A stretch of DNA of 50,286 nucleotides from Sulfurimonas sp. (GCA_030949945.1 JAUZRZ010000068.1:1-50286); one strand, 5' to 3'. Counted from the stretch's first letter, positions 38,293-48,810 are shown. The notes: generated by a model not told the origin, from the sequence alone. Program-made: numbers and translations.

Positions 38293-38508
38293 AAAACCTT
38301 CACTCTCAAACTTATAATTTTTACTATCTCTATAAAAAGAGATAGCATCTGCAATACGTTGCTCTTTATAGACTTTTTTATCACAGACCCATCTACATTT
38401 TATTTTTTTGTTTTGCATGGCAGCTCTGTTTTCTTTAGATAATTTTTTCTCATATATATGTTCACTAAAAAGAAGTGTTGATAAAAGAAGTAGGGAGAAT
38501 AATTTCAT
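38284..38508 (-). CDS. small secreted protein with two Cys
   Basis: 74 residues from the ATG at 38508; an ATG two codons earlier exists. Signal peptide (KLFSLLLLSTLLFSEH) followed by a basic mature part with CRWVCDKKVYKEQRIADAIS. Length and charge suggest a periplasmic protein with a disulfide. No family recognised. Divergent from fliK. Confidence 0.55.
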   Translation of the reverse strand: MKLFSLLLLSTLLFSEHIYEKKLSKENRAAMQNKKIKCRWVCDKKVYKEQRIADAISFYRDSKNYKFESEGFNN

Positions 38509-38554
38509 AAACATAAAATCGGCAAGAGTTATAAAATCTTTAATTGGACACTTA

Positions 38555-38572
38555 ATGGAACACTATATGCTA
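38555..38572 (+). promoter_or_regulatory. sigma-54 promoter of fliK
   Basis: ATGGAACACTATATGCTA has the -24 GG (38557-38558) and -12 GC (38569-38570) with exactly ten bases between. The fliK start is 45 bases downstream. Sigma-54 control of hook genes is usual in Campylobacterota. Confidence 0.7.
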
Positions 38573-38616
38573 TATTAATCTAAAATCCTCAATATTGGGG
38601 AAAAAGGGAGTATAAG

Positions 38617-40056
38617 ATGCTTACATTAGAAAGTAAAACGCAGACCTCTGCTACATCTTTACCTCTAGGTCTAAGCCAAAAAGAGAGCTCAGAAGATACA
38701 AAACTCTCTTTTTCTGACCTTCTTCGTGGTATAAGTGAAAAAAAAGATGATAAAATTGTTCAAAATGGTGTAGTTGTTTTAGCCCTTGATGAAAAGGAGA
38801 GTAAAAGCACTAAGATACCCTTAGAAATTAACCCTGAGATAAGTAAAGATCTTTCACCTAAAGAGTTAAAAGTACTTATAAAAGATGCAAAAGAGTATTT
38901 AAAAAACAAGATTACCCAGAGTGAAGGTTTTAAAAAGTCAGAGATACAAGCACTCCCCAAAACACTTAAAGGTTTAGTGCAAGTTGCTCAAAAGTTTGGG
39001 ATTGATATAGGTAAAATAACACTCCAAGAGGTGAAGTCTAGTATTGTTTTAGCTAAACCTGCAGAGACACAAGATATAAGTAAAGGTGTCACTGTAGAAA
39101 TGGAAGATGCAGATGAGATAAAAGTAAAAGTGCAAGGATCCTCACAAACAGAAGAAGCTCTTGAAATTGATGTAGATACAAGAGCTAAAAAAGTGCTCAA
39201 AAATATAGCTACAACTATAAATATAACAGATATACAAGAAAAACAAGTAGATGAAAAGCCGACTCAGCAAATAAAATCTGATATTAAAGTAACACCTCTG
39301 TTTAAAGCACAGGCTCAAAAAGAGATAACAACTGAGCAACTTGTAAATACAAAAATAAGCACGAGTGAGGTAAATATACCAAAGAAAAAAGTAGATGAGA
39401 CTTTAAAGCTACTTCTTCGAGGTGAACGTATATCAAAGAGTGATAAAGGCTTTACAGCGGATTTTTCAGTAGCAACAGCACGAGTTTTAGCTCCAGAGGC
39501 AAGAAAAGATGTGAGTAAATCCCTAGAGTCTCTTCTAAAAGGGGAGACAAAAGAGAACTCACAAAATCAAAAAATAGATGGTTTAAATATAGCCAAAGCA
39601 GATAGTTTTGAGATAAAACTCTCAGAAGCGAAACAGATGACAAAATACCTCTCAGTGGATGTTAAAACTGCCATTGAAGACTACAAGTCGCCTTTTACTC
39701 GAATAAAGGTAGCCCTTAATCCACAAAGACTAGGTTTAGTTGAGCTTACAGTAGTGCAACGTGGGAAAAACCTGCATATAAACCTTAGCTCAAACAATGC
39801 CGCTATTAATGCTTTAGCTCTTAATGCAAATGATTTAAAAGTGCAACTTACAAATAGTGGAATAAATAATGCTTCATTAAATTTTAATGATAACTCTCAA
39901 AGCTCACAACAAGGTAGTTTTGGGCAAGCACAGCAAAACTCTCAACATGAGAGAGAAGCAGCAAAAGAGTACCGAAGTCTTGAAGACTTTGAAAATGAAG
40001 AAAAAAATGAAGAGATTTTAAACTCTTTAGAAATTGTAGTTCCATACTACGCTTAA
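38617..40056 (+). CDS. fliK: flagellar hook-length control protein
   Basis: 479 residues. A long Lys/Glu/Thr-rich low-complexity N-terminal region (about 1 to 340), as expected for a molecular ruler, precedes a C-terminal Flg_hook domain with TRIKVALNPQRLGLVELTVV, KNLHINLSSNNAAINALALN and LTNSGINNASLNF. Good GGGAG site. First gene of the hook cluster and under a sigma-54 promoter. Confidence 0.86.
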   Translation: MLTLESKTQTSATSLPLGLSQKESSEDTKLSFSDLLRGISEKKDDKIVQNGVVVLALDEKESKSTKIPLEINPEISKDLSPKELKVLIKDAKEYLKNKITQSEGFKKSEIQALPKTLKGLVQVAQKFGIDIGKITLQEVKSSIVLAKPAETQDISKGVTVEMEDADEIKVKVQGSSQTEEALEIDVDTRAKKVLKNIATTINITDIQEKQVDEKPTQQIKSDIKVTPLFKAQAQKEITTEQLVNTKISTSEVNIPKKKVDETLKLLLRGERISKSDKGFTADFSVATARVLAPEARKDVSKSLESLLKGETKENSQNQKIDGLNIAKADSFEIKLSEAKQMTKYLSVDVKTAIEDYKSPFTRIKVALNPQRLGLVELTVVQRGKNLHINLSSNNAAINALALNANDLKVQLTNSGINNASLNFNDNSQSSQQGSFGQAQQNSQHEREAAKEYRSLEDFENEEKNEEILNSLEIVVPYYA

Positions 40057-40066
40057 AGGATATAAA

Positions 40067-40766
40067 ATGGGAATCACTGCAACAGGCGAAAATACAGCAT
40101 TAACTTCTACTCAAACAAATACAACAGATGGAAATCCAAATGGTGTTTTGGGAAAAGATGATTTTTTTACAACTACTGCTTGTGCAGTTACAGTACCAAG
40201 ATCCGACATCTCCAACTGATAGCGAGACAATCCTTACTCAAACATCTCAACTAGCAGCCTTAGAGTCAGCACAAAATACTAATGATGCTCTAGAAAAGCT
40301 TTCTCTTTCACTACAAACTTCTCAGGAGTTTTCTATTGTTAACTCTATTGGAAAACGTGCTGATTTAGGAAGTGATGCTATCACCCATGAAGAGGGTTCA
40401 AGCACTACATTTGAAGTTTATTTTCCAGAAGATATAAAATCTGGGAGTGTAACGATTACAGATTTAGATGGTAACTTTGTAGCAGATATTCCTATTGAGA
40501 TGCCAGAAAATGCAGATGGAACAACAGCAGACCAGCTGGGTGCTGGTGTCTATCAGTTTACTTGGGATGGTTTAGATGCCCGAGGTGTGAGTCAAGAGAG
40601 TGGAATTTATCGTGTAAATTCAGAGTATCTTGATACTGCAGATCAGCAACAGACGACTAGACTAGGAGCATATCCAATTGAGTCCGTAAGATTTGAAGAG
40701 GGAAAAGCATTTTTAAAACTTGGTTCTAGCTATGTTGCTTTAGAAGATATAGTAGAAGTATATTAG
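40067..40766 (+). CDS. flgD: flagellar hook assembly scaffold FlgD (one frameshift near 40180)
   Basis: About 233 residues. The first frame reads GITATGENTALTSTQTN and GKDDFF, then breaks near 40180; the other frame continues with LVQLQYQDPTSPTDSETILT and QTSQLAALESAQNTNDALEK, the FlgD N-terminal signature. The Ig-like and tudor-like C-terminal parts follow (YQFTWDGLDARGVSQESGIY). FlgD caps the growing hook. It starts ten bases after fliK. Confidence 0.9.
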
Positions 40767-40795
40767 TCTGTAACATTAATAATAAGGAATTTATC

Positions 40796-42050
40796 ATGGC
40801 AATTCAAGCTTTTTTATACAGGAATTTCTGGAATGCAAAATAGTTCTGTAGGTATTGATGTGTTATCAAATAATATAGCAAATATTAATACTGTAGGATT
40901 TAGAGGTTATGAAACAGAATTCTCAAGTATGTTTGAAGAAGCAATCTCTACAGGAACGGCATCTGCTGGTTCTATCGGTAATGGAGTACAAGTTCAAACA
41001 ACAAGTATGATGCGAGATCAGGGGACATTAGCTCCTTCAGATAGAAGTACTGACTTAGCTATTTTAGGGGAGGGCTGGTTTGGTGTATCTGGTGAGGGAG
41101 ACCCACTTTATACCCGTGATGGCTCTTTTGGTTTTGACTCTAACAGTGATCTAGTAACTAGTGATGGCTTTTATGTCTTAGGAACTAAAGCAAACAATAT
41201 AAGTGCAGATAATGTTTTAACAAACAAGGTAGATGAAGTACTACTCTCTTCTGTAGCAGCTCAAGAAAAACTGCGTTTTCCAAAAACATTGACTTATCCA
41301 GCTGAGGCTACAACAGAGGCAAAGTTTTTAGGAAACCTTGGGGTTGGAGTTGAACCAATTACAATGAGTGCTGCCGTTGTTGACCCTCTCGGTAACAAAA
41401 ATCAGTTGCGTTTAGAGTTTGTAAAAGATGCCGTGCAAGTACCACCAGGTAATCAGTACACATTGACAGCAACTACTCAGTCATTAGACGGATTAACAAT
41501 CTATGACACACAAGTTGGACAAGTAGAGTTTGATGAAACTGGAGCACTTAGCTCAAACACTTTGACAAGTATAAATAATAATGGAGCAAATGTGGCTATC
41601 GACTTAGGTCAAGGTTTTGATGGTGTTGTCTCTATTGACCTCCCTCTTGTTTCTGCTTCAAGTATAGCTAATGGGACAATTGGCGGGGATTTAGTAGGTT
41701 ACTCTATCAACAGAAATGCAGAAGTTATCGCAACTTTTACTAATGGAGAGCAGAGTAGTGTTGGTAAAATTGCTGTTTTTCATTTTCAAAATGAGCAAGG
41801 CTTAGATCGTGTAAGTGGTACACGTTTTAGTGCAAGTTCTAACAGTGGAGAGGCTCTCTTCCGTCAAGATGCAAATGGAAATAGTATCAACGGAACAGAA
41901 GTAGTAAACTACAGTCTTGAGGGCTCTAATGTAGAACTCTCTTATGGACTCACAGAACTGATAATTCTTCAGCGTTCATATGATGCTAACTCAAAATCAA
42001 TCACAACAGCAGATGAAATGATGCAAAAAGCTTTAACAATGAGTGCTTAA
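40796..42050 (+). CDS. flagellar hook protein FlgE-like, shorter paralogue (one frameshift near 40815)
   Basis: About 417 residues. ATG 40796 reads MAIQA then breaks in a T-run; one T fewer gives FYTGISGMQNSSVGIDVLSN and NIANINTVGFRGY, the flagellar rod/hook N-terminal motif. The C terminus has VELSYGLTELIILQRSYDAN and ITTADEMMQKALTM. Much shorter than the neighbouring 719-residue FlgE. Some genomes of the group carry two FlgE-type genes; this may be FlgE2 or the hook protein proper. Confidence 0.8.
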
Positions 42051-42054
42051 AAAG

Positions 42055-42072
42055 TTGGTACACTAAATGCTT
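42055..42072 (+). promoter_or_regulatory. sigma-54 promoter of flgE
   Basis: TTGGTACACTAAATGCTT has GG (42057-42058) and GC (42069-42070) ten bases apart, close to the TTGGCAC-N5-TTGC consensus. The start codon of flgE lies 53 bases downstream. Confidence 0.8.
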
Positions 42073-42124
42073 GATATTCTTTACTAATACTCTCCTAATT
42101 TGAGAGTAACATAAAGGATATATT

Positions 42125-44284
42125 ATGTTAAAATCTTTATTCTCCGGTGTATCTGGACTACAGTCGCACCAAGTGGCAATGGATATTGAGTCAAACAATA
42201 TTGCAAATGTAAACACTATAGGTTATAAGTACTCTCGTGCAAACTTCTCAGACCTTTTAGCACAAACAAAGGCAATTGCCACAGCTCCACAAGGACAGCT
42301 CGGTGGTAAAAATCCCGTACAAGTTGGTTTGGGTTCTACTGTAAGTTCAGCCACACGTATCTTCTCTCAAGGGTCTATCCAAAATTCTGATAAAAATACA
42401 GATGTTGCTATCCAAGGGGATGGTTTTTTTATTATCTCAGGGGATAATGGAAACACTTACAAATATACTCGTGCAGGGGATTTTAAATTTGATGCAGGTG
42501 GAAACTTTGTTGATAATAACGGTTTTATCGCTCAAGGTTGGTTACGTGACCCTGTTACAGGAAAAGTAGACTCCACTGCACCAATCACTAGCATAAATAT
42601 TCCACCTGGTTTAACAACACCTGCAAGTCCAACTGCAGAAGTTGTATTAAAAGCCAACCTAAACTCAGGTCCTTTAATAGAGAGCTTCTCTCCTGCATAT
42701 TCAGTTGCTACGGGCACACCTCCAAGTATAACAACTCCAGGAACTCCTGATGCTATAGATGCTAGAGGCAATCCTATATCTTCAGGTAATTTAGGTGTTA
42801 TGTTTAACGAAACAGGTGAAGCATTCTCTTTGCAAAAAGATCAAGGAGTATGGGCTTCATTTGTAAGTGCAAGTTTAGCAGGAACTGTTGATGTGCCTGC
42901 AAGTACAGGGGTAAATGATGAGTTAGACATAACTTTTACACTCAGTGATGGTACTACTCAACAGATAACAACAAGTGGTGCAACTGGAACTGAAACTGCA
43001 ACTGAAAATGCAAATAGATATATCTCAGCTATTAATGCACAAACTGCTATTACTGGTGTTGTGGCAACATTAAATCTTAGTTCTGGTAATCCTAGAATAG
43101 ATTTAACTAACACAAACAGTAGTGCAACAGCTTCAAAAAATATTAGCTTTACAACAGCAGCAACTGATAATAGTGGACTGATTGCTTCAACAGTTACTAC
43201 TGCTTATAGATATCAATATGATCCAGCAGCAGCGACTACTGGTGCAGGTGCTGATAAAACATTTACTACTATGTCAGATTTGCGTTATGCCCTAGAGCAA
43301 CAAGCCCAAGCACAAGTTGATGTGAATGGAAATGGTTTGGTTGAGAGTAATATTGAGATTATAGTAAATTCAGAGGGTAAATTTGTTATTAAAAATCCTG
43401 GTGGAGCAGCTGATGATTATGATATAAATCTTGCCATTACTGCTTATACAGCCCCTGGAGTGACTGAAAATGTACGTTTTACAAGAAACTTAGAAGCTTT
43501 AAACTCGGTACTTCCTGCTGGAAGTGGTGGACAAGCATTTTCTCAAAGTTTTAATGCTGCGACTCACTCAAGTAGTATCGATATTTTTGATTCACTCGGT
43601 TCAAAACATACTATAAGAACAGAGTTTAGAAAAACTGCACTCGACACTGCGACAGGAAGTACATGGTCTATAAATATAACAGTACCTGCTCCTGCAACTA
43701 TTGATACAGTAGCTCCTTTTGATGAGAAACAAGGAAGTATTCGTTTTAATAATGATGGTTCATTAGCAACATACAATCCACCAAATATATCTTTTAGTGG
43801 AAATAATGGATCTTCTCCTAACCAACAGGTAAGTCTCTCTTTTGGTACAGCAAATGCCTTTGATGGAATGACATCATTTGATAGCCGTTCAAGTACTTCT
43901 GGAATCAGCCAAGATGGTTTTACAGGAGGGGACTTAGTAGGAATTAGAATCGATCAGTCTGGTACCTTAGTTGGTTCATTTTCAAATGGTCGTTCTTTTG
44001 GTTTAGCACAAATCGGTATGGCTAAGTTTACAAACAACGAAGGTCTCTCTGCTGAGGGTGGAAATGTTTATAACCAAACTGCCAACTCAGGTGACCCTAT
44101 CATAGGAACTGCTGCAAGTGCAGGGCGTGGATTTATCCAGTCATCTGCACTAGAAGCATCAAATGTTGACCTCTCACGAGCCTTAACACAGTTAATAATC
44201 GTCCAGCGTGGTTACCAAGCAAATGGTAAGACCATTACAACTTCGGATCAGATGTTACAAACTCTTATTGGTTTGAAAAACTAA
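42125..44284 (+). CDS. flgE: flagellar hook protein FlgE
   Basis: 719 residues. The N terminus LKSLFSGVSGLQSHQVAMDI with ESNNIANVNTIGYKYS is the classical rod/hook motif. The central part (about 200 to 560) is long and Thr/Ala/Ser-rich, forming the surface domains typical of large FlgE in Campylobacterota. The C terminus has EASNVDLSRALTQLIIVQRG and TTSDQMLQTLIGLKN. Transcribed from its own sigma-54 promoter. Confidence 0.93.
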   Translation: MLKSLFSGVSGLQSHQVAMDIESNNIANVNTIGYKYSRANFSDLLAQTKAIATAPQGQLGGKNPVQVGLGSTVSSATRIFSQGSIQNSDKNTDVAIQGDGFFIISGDNGNTYKYTRAGDFKFDAGGNFVDNNGFIAQGWLRDPVTGKVDSTAPITSINIPPGLTTPASPTAEVVLKANLNSGPLIESFSPAYSVATGTPPSITTPGTPDAIDARGNPISSGNLGVMFNETGEAFSLQKDQGVWASFVSASLAGTVDVPASTGVNDELDITFTLSDGTTQQITTSGATGTETATENANRYISAINAQTAITGVVATLNLSSGNPRIDLTNTNSSATASKNISFTTAATDNSGLIASTVTTAYRYQYDPAAATTGAGADKTFTTMSDLRYALEQQAQAQVDVNGNGLVESNIEIIVNSEGKFVIKNPGGAADDYDINLAITAYTAPGVTENVRFTRNLEALNSVLPAGSGGQAFSQSFNAATHSSSIDIFDSLGSKHTIRTEFRKTALDTATGSTWSINITVPAPATIDTVAPFDEKQGSIRFNNDGSLATYNPPNISFSGNNGSSPNQQVSLSFGTANAFDGMTSFDSRSSTSGISQDGFTGGDLVGIRIDQSGTLVGSFSNGRSFGLAQIGMAKFTNNEGLSAEGGNVYNQTANSGDPIIGTAASAGRGFIQSSALEASNVDLSRALTQLIIVQRGYQANGKTITTSDQMLQTLIGLKN

Positions 44285-44300
44285 ATTAACTCTATTTTGA

Positions 44301-44332
44301 TATAATTCTTTCATAAAAAATGAAGGAATTAT
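44301..44332 (+). promoter_or_regulatory. purT promoter overlapping an inverted repeat
   Basis: TATAAT at 44301-44306 is the left edge of ATAATTC-T-TTCAT...ATGAA-G-GAATTAT, a stem of 12 bp plus one G-T position around AAAA. The right arm holds the ribosome binding bases GAAGGA. It could be an operator over the -10 or, with an upstream start, a leader hairpin. Confidence 0.45.
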
Positions 44333-44336
44333 TCAT

Positions 44337-45502
44337 ATGCAATTCTCTGCTCCCCTTAAATCAAACTCAAAAAAAGTAATGCTACTCGGTTCAGGTGAAC
44401 TTGGTAAAGAAGTGGCTATCGAAGCTCAGCGTTTAGGACTTGAAGTCATCGCCGTAGATAGATACCAAAATGCTCCTGCTCACACGATAGCACACAGTTC
44501 TTATGTTGTAGATATGCAAGATAAAGATGCACTTCTTGAAATCATCTATCGTGAAAAACCAGACTACATTTTACCTGAGATAGAGGCTATAAGCATAGAT
44601 GCTCTTTTTGCAGCAGAAGATAAGGGTTATAATGTTATCCCTAATGCAAACGCAGTAAGTAAAACTATGAACCGTAAAAATATTCGTACTTTTGCAGCAG
44701 AAGTGCTAGACTTAAAAACTGGTCCTTATGAGTTTGTAACAACAGAGGAAGGGCTACTTGAGGCTAGTAAACGCATGGGTTATCCTTGTGTTATCAAGCC
44801 TGTAATGAGTTCATCTGGTCATGGTCAGAGTATCTGTAGAAGAGAGGAAGATGTTCCTGCATCTTGGGAAATAGCAAAAGAGGCTCGTGGGGATGCGAGT
44901 GAGTTAATCGTTGAAGCGTTTGTTGATTTTGATTATGAGATTACACTGCTTACTGCTCGTAATGGAAGTGAGACTGTTTTTGTGAGCCTATCGGGCATGA
45001 GCAGAAAGATGGCGACTATGTTTTTTCATGGCAACCAGCACAGATGAGTGAAGCAGTAAAACAAAAAGCACAAGATATGGCGAAGAGTATTACAGATGGT
45101 CTTGGTGGTCGTGGTCTTTTTGGAGTTGAGATGTTTATAAAAGGTGAAGAAGTTTATTTTTCTGAAGTAAGCCCTCGCCCACACGATACAGGAATGGTTA
45201 CACTTATAACGCAGTCTCAAAGTGAGTTTGCTCTACACCTTCGAGCTGTTCTTGGTCTTCCCTTAGGGTTTACTTTTTACGGTTCAGGTGCTTCAGCAGC
45301 TTATAAAACAGGTATAAAACACTCAAATGCACCGGTAATTAATGTAGATGACTCTCTCTTTAGTGAGAACTCATTTGTAAGAGTTTTCTCTAAACCAGAA
45401 GCACATGAGGGGCGTCGTTTGGCTGTTGCTCTTGTTTTTGATGAAGTAGAAGCGGCACTAGAGAAGTCCCGTGAACTTATAGAAAAAATAGAAGATAATT
45501 AA
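44337..45502 (+). CDS. purT: formate-dependent phosphoribosylglycinamide formyltransferase (one frameshift near 44987)
   Basis: ATP-grasp enzyme of purine synthesis that formylates GAR with formate, about 389 residues when restored. [20 protein letters not shown] and [20 protein letters not shown] mark the N-terminal domain, [19 protein letters not shown] the ATP site, and [20 protein letters not shown] the C-terminal metal site. Adding one C near 44987 gives [20 protein letters not shown], a PurT hallmark. Confidence 0.93.
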
Positions 45503-45503
45503 G

Positions 45504-46427
45504 ATGCAAATAGTTTTACTCGATGCACTTACATTTGGAAATACAAACCTTGATGCTTTTAATCAGTTTGGAGAAGTAGAAGTCTATCAGACAACTACTG
45601 CAGATGAAACACTCAAACGCATAACAAACGCAGATGTGATAGTTACTAACAAGGTTGTTATCACTAAAGAGTTGATGCTTTCTTGTAAAAAGTTAAAGCT
45701 CATCTGTATAGCAGCAACAGGTATGAATAATGTTGACCTTGAAGCAGCAAAAGATCTAAACATAGAAGTGAAAAATGTAGCTGGCTACTCCACTGACTCT
45801 GTTATCCAACATACATTCTCACAGCTTTTTTATCTTTTAGGTCACTCTCGTTATTATGATGAAGTGGTTAAAGATGGAACTTATTCAAGAAGTCCAATAT
45901 TTACAGATGTAAGCCAGCCATTTTTTGAAGTCAAGGGTAAAAAATGGGGAATCATTGGCCTTGGAAGTATAGGTCGTGGTGTGGCAAACATTGCTAAAGC
46001 TTTCGGTGCGGATGTCTGCTACTACTCTACAAGTGGAGTCAATAGAACTGAAGATTTTCAAAGAACAAGATTAGAAGATATGCTTAAGTCTTGTGATATT
46101 ATCACCATTCATGCACCTTTAAATGAGAAAACAACTAACTTACTAGACTATGAACAACTGTTAACTTGTAAAGATGGGGCTACTATATTGAACTTAGGAC
46201 GTGGTGGTATCATTAATGAAGATGCAATAGTTCGCATAATAGATGAGAAAAACCTCTCTTTTGGTTTAGATGTTCTAGTCAGCGAGCCAATGAGAGAAAA
46301 TCATCCGCTACTGAGTGTAAAAAACAAAGATAGACTCTACATAACGCCACATATAGCTTGGACTTCAGTTGAAGCGAGAGAGAAACTCATAGCAGGTGTT
46401 GTACAAAATATCAAAGAGAGCTTCTAG
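45504..46427 (+). CDS. D-isomer-specific 2-hydroxyacid dehydrogenase (hydroxypyruvate reductase-like)
   Basis: 307 residues. The Rossmann motif is KWGIIGLGSIGRGVANIAKA, with DIITIHAPLNEKTTNLL, LNLGRGGIINEDAIV (catalytic Arg region), LDVLVSEPM with the Glu, and the catalytic His in YITPHIAWTS. AATGMNNVDLEAA is the substrate-loop signature. The best matches would be glycerate/hydroxypyruvate dehydrogenases. It starts one base after purT. Confidence 0.86.
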   Translation: MQIVLLDALTFGNTNLDAFNQFGEVEVYQTTTADETLKRITNADVIVTNKVVITKELMLSCKKLKLICIAATGMNNVDLEAAKDLNIEVKNVAGYSTDSVIQHTFSQLFYLLGHSRYYDEVVKDGTYSRSPIFTDVSQPFFEVKGKKWGIIGLGSIGRGVANIAKAFGADVCYYSTSGVNRTEDFQRTRLEDMLKSCDIITIHAPLNEKTTNLLDYEQLLTCKDGATILNLGRGGIINEDAIVRIIDEKNLSFGLDVLVSEPMRENHPLLSVKNKDRLYITPHIAWTSVEAREKLIAGVVQNIKESF

Positions 46428-46433
46428 CCTTTT

Positions 46434-46839
46434 ATGGCAGAGTTAGCTCTCTTTTTCTCTGCGTTTCTCGCAGCAACTATCCTTCCTTTTTCCTCAGAAG
46501 CTGCATTTTATGTAGCTATTACAAATGATATGCCAACTCTAAACGCCATGTTAAGTGCTGGAGTTGGTAATGTTTTAGCAATCATTCTTAACTACTATCT
46601 GGGCTATTTTTTATACGAAAAAACAAAAACAAAACTTTTTAAATCCAAAATAGGTACAAAAATGTATAAGCTTGGTCATAAGTACGGCTACCTTGCACTA
46701 CTCCTCTCATGGCTACCCCTAATCGGTGATCCACTAACACTTGTAGCTGGTCTTGTTAGGTTAAAGTTTGTTTGGTTTGTTATGATAGCAGGGATACTCA
46801 GAAATTCTACGGTACTATATTTTGACGCTTATGGTATAG
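46434..46839 (+). CDS. yqaA: YqaA-type DedA-like membrane protein (one frameshift near 46803)
   Basis: About 135 residues. Hydrophobic segments with FFSAFLAATILPFSSEAAFY and AGVGNVLAIILNYYLGYFLY, then YGYLALLLSWLPLIGDPLTL, the conserved YqaA region. One base fewer near 46803 turns the end into GILRILRYYILTLMV, a standard C terminus, with stop at 46839. SNARE-associated/DedA-like inner-membrane protein of unclear function. Confidence 0.82.
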
Positions 46840-46989
46840 AGGATGTGATTTTTCTATGCTTACCTCTTTGATAGTTTGGCAGAAGTATAAATGATGACAC
46901 AAGAGCGGGTTATGACTACAATAGCTATCATCCTCACTCAACTTTAGTAAAATTAAGCCCTGTTTAATATTTAGATAAGTATCATTTAG

Positions 46990-48069
46990 AGATGATCAAG
47001 GAATAAATATAATGGAAAGAGAAAGAATATTTTTTTAATGTTGTTAAAAATGAAACATCTTTTAACAGAAGTATTTTGTAACTTGTTAAAAACAAAAAAA
47101 TATAGATTTTAATGAATCTAATATAGGTTGTAAGAATTTCAATACAGAACTAATATGAGATGGAAAATAATGGAAGGTCTGATTTGCACCTTAAAGCTAA
47201 TAATACAGAATGTATATTTGAAATTAAAAATTGAATTAGATACAGATTTGACAGATAATCAGCTCCGAAGGCTATTTAGAATATCTGATAAACAGAAATA
47301 TCGAAGAGATAAATAAAAATCTTTTCTTTATTCTTCCTAGAGGCTATCTACATCTTAGTGATATACATAAACGATGGAATAAAAAGAGTGGATATTCTAA
47401 AGCTAACATAGACAATCAAAATATTATCTATCTGTTGATGCATATCTATCATAATGATAAAGAAAAATTAGATAATTTTATCTCTGATTTAGTTAAATTC
47501 ACATTTAGAGCAACTCTCATAAGTTTGAGAAATGATAATGAAGGTTTTTACACTTACATAAGAAAAAGATGAAGATTTTACTGAAATATTTCAGACCGTT
47601 ATAAATAATAACTGGTGGAATATTAACAAATAGAGTCTCTGAAGTTCTTGAGTATAGAAATTTTTATGAGATGGATTGTCAATAAAAATATAGTTAAATA
47701 TATTCTATTTTCATATGAAAACAGTTTAAGAGCGGTTAAAAGGGTATCCAAATTTAACTATACAGAAAATTGACCCACATAGTTTGGAAACCACTGTGAT
47801 AGATACAGTCTCCTCTAACTCAAGAGAAAAAGAAACAAAGGTATTGACGAGAAGAAAATAAGTGAGTTTGTTCAAGCCCCATTAATAATGTCGTAAAAAA
47901 ATGAGGATTCAAGAAGTTAAAAGTGAACTGGACAGATATTAATGATGTTAAAGCATATATTGATTTGAGAAATGAAAAAAATTATCAAATTTATACAAAA
48001 GGATTTGATGTAAAATGTATAAAATTACAAAACAATCATTTGAAAAAGAATTTCACTTATTTATTTTGA
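46990..48069 (+). pseudogene. AT-rich degraded coding region, family unresolved
   Basis: No frame is open for the whole stretch, but adjacent frames give coherent protein-like pieces. The longest is about 47257-47572 (INRNIEEINKNLFFILPRGY, then LHLSDIHKRWNKKSGYSKA and KLDNFISDLVKFTFRATLI). A second has IVKYILFSYENSLRAVKRVS and PHSLETTVIDTVSSN. A third ends at 48069 after NWTDINDVKAYIDLRNEKNY. Together they fit one gene of about 350 residues with many indels. YILFSYENSLR followed by a His-Glu-like segment is faintly reminiscent of DUF1524-type nucleases, but this is weak. Confidence 0.35.
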
Positions 48070-48105
48070 CATTTACAGTAGTTTAGATATAAAATTAGAC
48101 AGCTA

Positions 48106-48810
48106 ATGCATGATATTGTTGCATTACTTAATACTCAAAAGGAGATGTTTTTAAATATGATATTATTTCAAATCAATTTGAGATGCAAGTACTCAACCAT
48201 GAAGGCTTTGAAAAAGGAGAGTACTCTGCAACACTTGCACCAAAAGCTACTCCCAACAACTCAAAAAAGGGGAAAAAGTACCATCTCCTCAACCCTGTAA
48301 TAGCCCTCACAATAGTAAACTTTACCATGTTTTGGAGTTTGAGAAATATAAATCAAACTTCAAACTCCTAGAAAAAGAGAACTTTACAACTTACCAAGAT
48401 GATATAGAACTCATATTCATAGAACTCCCTAAGTTTACTAAAACACTCCAAGAGTGTAAAAGCATAGAAGATAAATGGCTCTACTTCATAAAAATAGTGA
48501 AGATTTAAGTGTCACACCCAAAGATGTAAACAAAAAAGAGATACAAGATGCCTATGCCATAGCAAACACCTCAAACTATACAGAGGATGAACTAGAGGCT
48601 TTCTCCAAAGAAAAGAAAAGAGTTTATCTACATTCAAAGAAGTTCTGTTGAGAAAGCGAAAAGAGAGGGGGCTTGAGCAAGGCTTAGAAGAGGAAGGTAG
48701 AAAAAAGAAAAAAATCATAATAGCTAAAAAGCTTGTTGGATATTTTAGGCATTGAAACTATTGCTTTGAAAACTGGGTTGAGTGTTGATGAAATTGAGAA
48801 GTTAAGTGAG
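48106..48810 (+). pseudogene. Rpn/PD-(D/E)XK transposase-like nuclease, broken
   Basis: Pieces in three frames give the Rpn family layout: NQFEMQVLNHEGFEK with the EMQ-type motif, then QLKKGEKYHLLNPVIALTIV and NFTMF, FIELPKFTKTLQECKSIEDK followed by WLYFIK, and a Glu/Lys-rich C-terminal coil (RGLEQGLEEEGRKKKKIIIA) ending in the small helix-turn ILGIETIALKTGLSVDEIEK. The N-terminal half with the nuclease Asp is not recognisable. At least five indels. A relic or badly sequenced mobile nuclease. Confidence 0.7.

Noticed and set aside
40764..40777. TAGTCTGTAACATT shared with 7443 as a third copy of the dispersed repeat
   Set aside because: Only 14 bases match and none of the hairpins are present; it may be chance.
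42084..42100. CTAATA-N5-CTAATT direct repeat before flgE as a fourth regulon site
   Set aside because: Two bases differ from the CTAACA motif, no -10-like hexamer lies at the right distance, and a clear sigma-54 promoter already explains this gene.
46990..48069. GmrSD-type (DUF262/DUF1524) restriction nuclease
   Set aside because: Only one short segment recalls DUF1524; no DUF262 motif or HNH-like catalytic set could be found.
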